Under the pieces are notes generated by a model. That model was given only the letters and a program-made list of their open reading frames with translations, did no database searches and was not told where the DNA came from. A stretch of DNA of 5,758 nt, taken from Peptococcaceae bacterium (GTDB lineage: Bacteria; Bacillota; DSM-12270; Thermacetogeniales; Thermacetogeniaceae). Every line of letters starts with the position of its first letter. Within the stretch, counting starts at the first letter, position 1. Of the stretch, positions 1 through 4,850 are shown in pieces. The stretch spans positions 1 through 5,758 of the forward strand of contig PKYJ01000003.1 in assembly GCA_003132605.1 (NCBI GenBank), in the 5' to 3' direction. The position numbers were made by a program, and so were the translations under genes.

Positions 1-604
1 CCGCGGCGATCTCCACGGCGGGATCGACTCCTATGGCCACGGCAGCCGGCAAAGGCCTGCCAGCCTGCTCGGCTTCGTTGTAAAACCAGGCAATATGTCT
101 CCAGGAATTCATCATGATGCCGAATTCTCTGGGGCCGTGAACGTGCAAACGGTTATAGGAATAGTTATGCCGGCCCGCTTCCACACCTCTGGCGATCATG
201 ACACCACCGGTCACGTACGGCCCGCCGTCTCCGGCATTGTGCCACGGGATCGGCAGTTGCTCCCTAAGGTTGATCGCCTCTCCGGTGATCACATTCTCTT
301 TAAATGGAGCCTCCTCGACCACTTGAGGCTTCAAGAGATTGGCCAGTGCGCCTTCCAGTTTGTGGCCGATCCCCGGCGGCTCTACTTCCAGGGCAGTGGC
401 GATGCGGTCGATGCTCCCCAGCAGACCGCCCACAACAGGGATGCCCGACGGGTGTTTGACGTTCTCGAACAGCCCGATCGCTTGGTTCTGTTCCAGCATG
501 GTGTTGATTACCGCAGCCAGTTCGTAATCCAGTTGCACCTCTTTCTGAATCTTAACCAACTGACCTCCGGCTTCCAGTCTGGCAAGATACTCCCTGAATT
601 CCAC
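1..604 (-). CDS. UbiD-family prenyl-FMN-dependent decarboxylase, N-terminal part (3' end off the window)
   Basis: Probable cytoplasmic (de)carboxylase acting on an aromatic, heteroaromatic or alpha,beta-unsaturated acid with prenylated FMN. The 201 visible residues match the UbiD N-terminal half. The FREYL opening leads into a segment with LVKI and LDYELAAV. Next comes GSIDRIA (63-69), then LPIPWHNAGDGGPYVTGG (117-134). N147, R152 and H170 lie in NYSYNRLHVHG and SWRH, and PAAVAIGVDPA (186-196) follows. From memory, the spacings N-R = 5 and N-H = 23 equal those of the metal/cofactor residues N168, R173 and H191 of fungal Fdc1. The later acidic catalytic residues lie beyond the left edge. I chose the GTG at 604 because the protein then begins as the family does (VEFREYLARLE) and a GAGAGGA site lies upstream at 616-622. 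An in-frame ATG at 640 is the alternative, but a hairpin occupies its ribosome-site region. Last gene of the visible operon, after the AOR gene. No UbiX prenyltransferase, needed to make the cofactor, is in view. The family is secure; the substrate is unknown. Confidence 0.9.
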   Translation of the reverse strand, partial: MEFREYLARLEAGGQLVKIQKEVQLDYELAAVINTMLEQNQAIGLFENVKHPSGIPVVGGLLGSIDRIATALEVEPPGIGHKLEGALANLLKPQVVEEAPFKENVITGEAINLREQLPIPWHNAGDGGPYVTGGVMIARGVEAGRHNYSYNRLHVHGPREFGIMMNSWRHIAWFYNEAEQAGRPLPAAVAIGVDPAVEIAA

Positions 605-615
605 AGATCTTTCAT

Positions 616-622
616 TCCTCTC
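616..622 (-). promoter_or_regulatory. Likely ribosome binding site of the UbiD-like gene (GAGAGGA)
   Basis: GAGAGGA is read on the minus strand, preceded by an A-rich stretch. It resembles the leaders of the AOR gene (GAGAGGTG) and the flavoprotein gene (GAGAGGAG). The gap to the GTG at 604 is 11 bases, slightly long. It supports GTG 604 over ATG 640, since with the latter the motif would lie inside the coding region. The ATG at 614 just after it is out of frame and leads to a short frame only. Confidence 0.5.
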
Positions 623-641
623 TTTTATTGACGGCTTCATA

Positions 642-658
642 CACAGCCTGTCGCTGTG
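642..658 (-). other. Small hairpin in the AOR-UbiD gap
   Basis: CACAGC (642-647) and GCTGTG (653-658) are perfect inverted repeats forming a 6-bp stem with a 5-base loop. No T-run follows on the minus strand, so it is not a standard intrinsic terminator. It covers the place where a ribosome site for the ATG at 640 would have to be, which argues against that start. Possible roles are mRNA processing or stability. A stem of this length can occur by chance. Confidence 0.35.
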
Positions 659-708
659 CGCCCGCCCCCAAGACGCGAGGGACATACAAAACTCCCCTGA
701 AAGTTGTC

Positions 709-2598
709 TTAGAGGGGCAGATCTTTAGCGACCTCTTCCAGGCCCAGCTCCTGTAACCTGACGGCAGTGGGGATACCCTCCCGGGTCCAGCCGCCCAGGG
801 CGTAGTATTCATCCAGCATGGTGTCCAGGTCGATGGTCAAGCCTTGCCGGGAAAGGCTGGCTTGCTCCGCCGGCGCCCTTTCAATCTCCTCCGGGTTAGT
901 ATAGACGTCCAGGGGTTCCCGTAAGGAGCGTGGCGGCAGGTAGTCGTCTTTCCGATTAAAGCCGTGGCGGACGTTGTACATCCTTTCCAGGTTGACGATG
1001 CGCTGCCCGATGCGCATGATTTCGGCGTCGCTAATGGGAAGACCCAAGGCACGCAATCCTTCGGCCAGGTCGCCCGGGAGGAGGGCATAGGTTTCCGTAA
1101 AAGCGAACTTGCAGATGCCGGCGGCGTCAGCCAGGGCGTTACAGGCTTCGGTAAAGCGGACCATTCGGGGCTTAAATTTTTCCGAGGTTACGTCCATGAG
1201 TTCCGGGCCGCACTCTGGCAATACTTTGGCGGCTACGTCGGTCATCCCGGCCACGTCGATGGTCGGCAGGGCGTAGAGATGGTCGGCGCCGCGGTTGCTG
1301 GTGGCGTGGGCCAGGCCGAAGCCCTTCAGAACCCGGCCCTCCTGGCGCGGCAATTCCACCCCCTTGACATGCATGGCAAAGAAATCGCTGCCGTGGCCCA
1401 GGCGGGCGCTGGCTTCCTTTACTCCATCAGCCAGGAGGTCGCCGGTACCCCGGCGGTAGGCGATATCTTTAATGAGACCGATAATGGTTTCCGGGTCGCC
1501 CCACTCCAGGTTGTAATGCCGGTCGTTCAACAATCCCCTTTCATGGGCTTCCATGGCGAAGGCGATGACCAGGCCGGTGGAAATGGTATCCAAACCCATT
1601 TCCGTACAGAGCTTGTTGGCGTAAATGACCAGCTCTATATTTCCGTTCCAGAGGTTGGATCCCAGGGCGTTGGTGCTTTCATACTCCGGTCCTTCATTTA
1701 TCGGCGTTTTGAAGGGGCCGTCCGGAACTTCGGTAATGCGGGCGCAACGGATGGAACAGGCGTAGCACCCCTGGGTTTTCACCGTGTAGCGGGCCACGGC
1801 CGCGGCGTTGATCTCTTTCGCCAGGGGAAACTGGCCCCAGCGGTGATTTTTGCTGGGCATGTCACCGCTTACATTCTTCGAATCGATCAAGAAGACGGTA
1901 CCCAATTTGCTTAACAGTTGGCTCTCGGGATGGTTGCGGACGGCCGCCGTTACCCGGCGGACCACCTCTTTAAACTCCGGCGGGGTTTCTACCCGGTGGT
2001 GGCCCTTCACCACGATAGCCTTCAGGTTCTTGGACCCCATAACGGCGCCCATGCCGGTACGGGCGGCAGCCCGGGCATAATCATTGATAATCCCGGCCAT
2101 GCGTACCAGGTTTTCGCCTGCCGGCCCTATGGAGGCCACCCGGCTGCCGGGGTAGCGCTCGCGGAGGATCTTTTCCGTGGCTTCCGTTGTCTGGCCCCAG
2201 AGGTCGCCGGCAGGGATTATTTCCAGGCTGTCGTCCTCGATATGCAGGATTACCTGGCTGTTGGCCCGCCCGCAAAAGACGATCACGTCGTAACCGGCCT
2301 TGCGCAACTCGGGGCCGAAAAAGCCGCCACTGTTGGCATAACCGTAGGCGCCGGTAGCCGGCGACTTGGCCGTTACTGTATAACGGGCCGCCGAGGGCCA
2401 GGAAGTACCCGTCAGTGGCCCGGTGGAAAAGATGAGCAGGTTGGCCGGGTCAAATGGCTGGACATCCGGGCCGACGCGATCGTAGAGTATTTTAGCGGCA
2501 AGACCACGGCCGCCCAAGAATTTTAATAAATCCCCTTGCGGCGCCGGCTCAATTTCGATTTTGCCGGTTGTCAGGTCTATCCAGGCTATTCTGGCCAT
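709..2598 (-). CDS. aor: Tungsten-containing aldehyde:ferredoxin oxidoreductase (AOR family)
   Basis: Cytoplasmic tungstopterin/[4Fe-4S] oxidoreductase of about 629 residues, close to the usual AOR length. Members interconvert aldehydes and carboxylic acids using ferredoxin; relatives such as BamB reduce aromatic-ring thioesters. The N-terminal pterin domain is clear: LGGRGLAAKIL (28-38), FSTGPLTGT (57-65), RYTVTAKSPATGAYGYANSG (72-91), ARTGMGAVMGSKNLKAIVVKG (179-199). C278, C281 and C285 form CX2CX3C, and C496 in DAAGIC (491-496) supplies the fourth cluster ligand and the DXXG(L/I)C pterin motif. The other pterin motif appears as TEMGLD (332-337), with Thr for the usual Asp/Asn. HATSNRGADHLYA holds H440, matching the active-site His region of Pyrococcus AOR. 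The start is ATG 2598, with GAGAGGTG just upstream; a GTG at 2607 overlaps that site and is unlikely. It sits 85 bases after the iron-sulfur flavoprotein gene, a plausible electron partner. No MoaD-like or separate electron-transfer subunit of the AorABC type is seen. Family assignment is very secure; substrate and direction are unknown. Confidence 0.96.
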   Translation of the reverse strand: MARIAWIDLTTGKIEIEPAPQGDLLKFLGGRGLAAKILYDRVGPDVQPFDPANLLIFSTGPLTGTSWPSAARYTVTAKSPATGAYGYANSGGFFGPELRKAGYDVIVFCGRANSQVILHIEDDSLEIIPAGDLWGQTTEATEKILRERYPGSRVASIGPAGENLVRMAGIINDYARAAARTGMGAVMGSKNLKAIVVKGHHRVETPPEFKEVVRRVTAAVRNHPESQLLSKLGTVFLIDSKNVSGDMPSKNHRWGQFPLAKEINAAAVARYTVKTQGCYACSIRCARITEVPDGPFKTPINEGPEYESTNALGSNLWNGNIELVIYANKLCTEMGLDTISTGLVIAFAMEAHERGLLNDRHYNLEWGDPETIIGLIKDIAYRRGTGDLLADGVKEASARLGHGSDFFAMHVKGVELPRQEGRVLKGFGLAHATSNRGADHLYALPTIDVAGMTDVAAKVLPECGPELMDVTSEKFKPRMVRFTEACNALADAAGICKFAFTETYALLPGDLAEGLRALGLPISDAEIMRIGQRIVNLERMYNVRHGFNRKDDYLPPRSLREPLDVYTNPEEIERAPAEQASLSRQGLTIDLDTMLDEYYALGGWTREGIPTAVRLQELGLEEVAKDLPL

Positions 2599-2604
2599 GA
2601 GAAG

Positions 2605-2612
2605 CACCTCTC
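2605..2612 (-). promoter_or_regulatory. Ribosome binding site of the AOR gene, fixing its start
   Basis: GAGAGGTG on the minus strand ends 6 bases before the ATG at 2598. The nominal GTG start at 2607 is part of this motif, so the ATG is the better start. The TATAAA just upstream is too close to the ribosome site to be a convincing -10 element. Confidence 0.7.
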
Positions 2613-2635
2613 TTTATAACTTCGCTTTGCTGTTC

Positions 2636-2656
2636 CCCGCCTCTGCAGGTGGCGGG
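2636..2656 (-). other. GC hairpin in the flavoprotein-AOR gap
   Basis: CCCGCC (2651-2656 read on the minus strand) and GGCGGG (2636-2641) form a 6-bp all-GC stem around a 9-base loop containing CTGCAG. It lies between the stop of the flavoprotein gene and the AOR ribosome site. No T-run follows, so full termination is not expected. It could cap a processed 5' or 3' end, or pause transcription. Any such role is inferred from position only. Confidence 0.4.
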
Positions 2657-2683
2657 TTCAGGGCCTCTTCCTCTGAAAGCGCC

Positions 2684-3385
2684 TTATTCCGTCGGTGGAT
2701 CGCCTATTTCGACCCTCTGTTTTACAGTTTGCCAGGTGTCTTCCTGTTGTAAGGTCATCCCTTCTTTGGCCAGCGCCTGGCGCCCCGCCTTCAAGATCAG
2801 GGCCGCTTCGGCCACCCGCCTCCCCAAGCCCCTGACTCTGGTCATCCCGACCTCATCGTCGCGGGCGCCCTGCTCCTTTTGGTCCTTGGTCCAGACGCAG
2901 GCCCCGCTATAATTGCCGCCAGGGCCACCGGTGACCAGGATCTCGTAGGTTTTGAAAAAGTTATTGATCACCAGATTGGCCATCTCCTGGCCGCCATGCC
3001 TGGTGCCGCCGGTGGCAATCGCCCCACCGACCCGGTTGATAAACACCCCCGGATACACAACAAAAGTCGGACGAACCCTGCTGAAGAAATCCTGTAACAG
3101 CGGGGTGGGACTCATCTGGTAGACCGGAGTTCCGATGATATAACCGTCCGCTTGCAAGAACTTTTCTAAGACTTCCCGGAGATCGTCCTCAATATGGCAG
3201 AGCGCCTTATCCCGGATGCATCTGTTGCAATGATTACAGTGAGCGATGGTCTTGCCTCGTAAAGAAACAAACTCGGTGGTGACACCAGGGATCTCCTCGG
3301 CCATTTTCAGGGCTTCCTGGACGCAGAATTCCGTTGCCCCCTTGCGATGACTGCCGCTGATTCCTAAAATCTTGACCTGGGTCAT
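2684..3385 (-). CDS. Iron-sulfur flavoprotein (Isf-like; NADPH-dependent FMN reductase fold)
   Basis: A 233-residue cytoplasmic electron-transfer protein with a flavodoxin-like fold and one predicted [4Fe-4S] cluster. The N-terminus VKILGISGSHRKGATE (4-19) is the FMN phosphate loop. C50, C53, C56 and C63 form CX2CX2CX6C, the compact cysteine motif typical of the Isf family (CX2CX2CX4-7C). GTPVYQMSPTP (85-95) and ATGGTRHGGQEMA (124-136) are the conserved flavin-contact and core loops. It is longer than classic Isf proteins (about 190 residues) owing to the C-terminal part, which is rich in charged residues and has no recognised domain. The start is ATG 3385: a GAGGAG site sits 9 bases upstream, whereas the ATG at 3394 directly abuts that site. 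It follows the aminohydrolase gene by 48 bases and precedes AOR, so it may pass single electrons between ferredoxin and that enzyme, or reduce a pathway intermediate itself. Family secure; physiological partner inferred. Confidence 0.92.
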   Translation of the reverse strand: MTQVKILGISGSHRKGATEFCVQEALKMAEEIPGVTTEFVSLRGKTIAHCNHCNRCIRDKALCHIEDDLREVLEKFLQADGYIIGTPVYQMSPTPLLQDFFSRVRPTFVVYPGVFINRVGGAIATGGTRHGGQEMANLVINNFFKTYEILVTGGPGGNYSGACVWTKDQKEQGARDDEVGMTRVRGLGRRVAEAALILKAGRQALAKEGMTLQQEDTWQTVKQRVEIGDPPTE

Positions 3386-3394
3386 GCCGCGCAT

Positions 3395-3400
3395 CTCCTC
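3395..3400 (-). promoter_or_regulatory. Ribosome binding site of the iron-sulfur flavoprotein gene
   Basis: GAGGAG on the minus strand lies 9 bases before ATG 3385 and 0 bases before ATG 3394. The spacing selects the inner ATG as the start. Confidence 0.7.
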
Positions 3401-3433
3401 TCTCGATATAAATTGAACATGCCTTCGAATAGC

Positions 3434-4801
3434 CTATCTACCCCGGACATCTGACGCACCTCCGACATTTGAGCCCTGCTGCCAATCGGATGCTGTGCCC
3501 CAGAACTGTCTGGCTTTTTCCCTCAGGCCCAGCCGTATCTCCTCTTCGTTGCCGTAGAGCACTTCTCGCTCCAACATGATCGGTCTGCCACCCACGTAAA
3601 CGTCCCGTACGTATTCGGACCTGCCGAACACGACCAGTTGGTCAAAGAAGTTCTGCGCCGTCATTGGCGTGGGAAACCGGTCTTCCAATACGGCGAAGTC
3701 TGCGCGGCAGCCGCTTTGCAACCGGCCCAGGTCATCCCTGCCGAGCGCCGCTGCCCCCAGGCTGGTGGCCATCTCGAACACCAGGCGGGCGGGCATCACG
3801 CTGGAATTCTTGGCGACAAACTTGTGCATGAGGAATGCCCCGCGCATGACCTCAAAGAAGTCGTTCACGTAGCCGTCGGTGCCCAGGCCCACCTTGATGC
3901 CGGCATCCAGCAGCCCGGGCACGGGCGCAAACCCGCCGCCCACCTCGCAGTTGCTCAGGGGCATATGCACCAGCCGGCACCCATGGCAACGCAGGATCTC
4001 GATCTCCTCCGGCAACAGGGCAACTCCCTGTGAAGCGACAACGTGGGGCCCCAGGACACCCAACCGGTCATACAGTTCGGTTGGGCGCATTCCGTATTCT
4101 CTCTCGCACAGCCCGGGTTCGTAGTCGCTCTCCGAGAGATGCATGTGCAGATCGATGCCGTTCTCTCGGGCCAGAGCCGCCGCCCTCTGAATATAGTCCG
4201 GCCCGCAGGTGAAGGTGGTGTGGATGCTGAGCAGCCCCCAGATTTGGGGATCGTCCCGGCGCCCACGGGCAAACTCCACATTCTCGGCGAGCAGTTCCCC
4301 GGCCCTGTCAGCGCCTAGGCGTTCCGAGGCCTCGGTGGAGAAGACGCCCCTGAGTCCCAGCGCCCTGACTATCGCAGCCTCCCGCTCCAGGATACCCCTG
4401 CCGGCATTGGGAGCTTCCAGAACGTCACAGATAGTTGTGACGCCACTTTTGATATGTTCCAGGCAGGAGACAGCGGCGGCGGCCTCGATCGCCTCCGGCC
4501 CGAGCCGGTTTTCGACATCAGGCCACCAGTAATCGCTTAAAAACTGGCTAAAATCCTGCAGGGGTTTCTGCGGAAGCAACCCGTGGGCCAGCATACCGTA
4601 CAGATGGACATGTCCATCGATAAAACCGGGAATGAGCATCCTCTCCCGGTGGTCGATGATCTCGTCGATCCCGGACAGGCCGGCCAGTGACTCGTTGCCC
4701 ATCACTGCCACAATCCGGTCGTCCTCAAGTAACAGGCCGGTCTGGGGCAATACGCTGCCGGCATCCACGACGGTAAATCCCCCTAACACCGCTCGTCTCA
4801 T
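3434..4801 (-). CDS. SsnA-like amidohydrolase-superfamily protein (ATZ/TRZ aminohydrolase type)
   Basis: Predicted cytoplasmic metal-dependent hydrolase of 455 residues, related to chlorohydrolases, cytosine/guanine-type deaminases and E. coli SsnA. These usually remove an amino group or halogen from an N-heterocycle. Residues visible: HVH (H64, H66) after PGFIDG, substrate-pocket H194 in IHTTFTCGPDY, HMHLSE with metal ligand H221 and general acid/base E224, LVHMPLSN (278-285), and the metal-binding Asp D309 in LGTDG. The stretch after D309 (DFFEVMRGAFLMHKF) and the PTP segment near the C-terminus resemble SsnA as I remember it. Odd point: the family's strand-6 catalytic His, usually in an AHG/AHC motif, is Q258 in VVASQGVAL. 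The protein is therefore either catalytically altered or acts on an unusual substrate. The start is ATG 4801, because a strong GAGGAGGTGG lies just upstream; the ATG at 4822 precedes that site. It lies 49 bases after the carbamoyltransferase gene, a pairing also known from ygeW/ssnA loci. The superfamily is secure; the reaction is not. Confidence 0.92.
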   Translation of the reverse strand: MRRAVLGGFTVVDAGSVLPQTGLLLEDDRIVAVMGNESLAGLSGIDEIIDHRERMLIPGFIDGHVHLYGMLAHGLLPQKPLQDFSQFLSDYWWPDVENRLGPEAIEAAAAVSCLEHIKSGVTTICDVLEAPNAGRGILEREAAIVRALGLRGVFSTEASERLGADRAGELLAENVEFARGRRDDPQIWGLLSIHTTFTCGPDYIQRAAALARENGIDLHMHLSESDYEPGLCEREYGMRPTELYDRLGVLGPHVVASQGVALLPEEIEILRCHGCRLVHMPLSNCEVGGGFAPVPGLLDAGIKVGLGTDGYVNDFFEVMRGAFLMHKFVAKNSSVMPARLVFEMATSLGAAALGRDDLGRLQSGCRADFAVLEDRFPTPMTAQNFFDQLVVFGRSEYVRDVYVGGRPIMLEREVLYGNEEEIRLGLREKARQFWGTASDWQQGSNVGGASDVRGR

Positions 4802-4807
4802 CGTTTC

Positions 4808-4817
4808 CCACCTCCTC
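4808..4817 (-). promoter_or_regulatory. Strong ribosome binding site of the aminohydrolase gene
   Basis: GAGGAGGTGG on the minus strand has 9 bases between AGGAGG and ATG 4801. It lies inside the longer reading frame that begins at ATG 4822, so the outer ATG has no usable site of its own and is unlikely to be the start. Confidence 0.8.
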
Positions 4818-4824
4818 AGCATCG

Positions 4825-4849
4825 GGATCAGGCAGCATGCCTCTGATCC
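4825..4849 (-). other. Intergenic hairpin between the carbamoyltransferase and aminohydrolase genes
   Basis: GGATCAG (4825-4831) and CTGATCC (4843-4849) are perfect 7-base inverted repeats around an 11-base loop. The loop can add three or four GC-rich pairs with a small bulge. The stem begins one base after the carbamoyltransferase stop codon and ends 7 bases before the downstream ribosome site. No T-run follows, so it is not a standard terminator. It may be an mRNA processing or stability element that sets the relative dosage of the two genes, or a weak pause. This is the strongest of the three intergenic hairpins. Confidence 0.5.
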
Positions 4850-4850
4850 G

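Noticed and set aside
604..614. Out-of-frame ATG at 614 after the GAGAGGA site as a leader peptide start
   Set aside because: It is only one base from the ribosome motif, and its frame is short and overlaps the UbiD-like coding region.
95..631. 178-codon plus-strand frame at the left end
   Set aside because: The minus strand here reads as a UbiD N-terminus without interruption for 201 codons; the plus frame is its shadow.
694..717. CCCCT/AGGGG pairing around the AOR stop as a terminator
   Set aside because: Only five pairs with a 14-base loop, overlapping the coding end, and no T-run on the minus strand. The next gene is co-directional.
964..1914. 316-codon open frame on the plus strand inside the AOR gene
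   Set aside because: It is antisense to a very well conserved AOR coding region, its translation shows no recognisable domain, and long antisense frames are common in GC-rich genes.
2605..2660. Internal promoter before AOR (TATAAA-like -10)
   Set aside because: The TATAAA abuts the ribosome site, so the transcript would start within it, and no -35-like TTGACA is seen at a fitting distance.
3386..3433. TTCGAA palindrome and TTATAT in the aminohydrolase-flavoprotein gap as an operator/promoter
   Set aside because: A 6-base palindrome is expected by chance and the spacing to the AT-rich element does not form a normal promoter.
3955..4281. Other minus-strand frames within the aminohydrolase (and similar ones at 837-1088 and 2081-2275 in AOR)
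   Set aside because: They lie in alternate frames of intact genes, have no ribosome site, and give Arg/Pro/Cys-rich low-quality translations.
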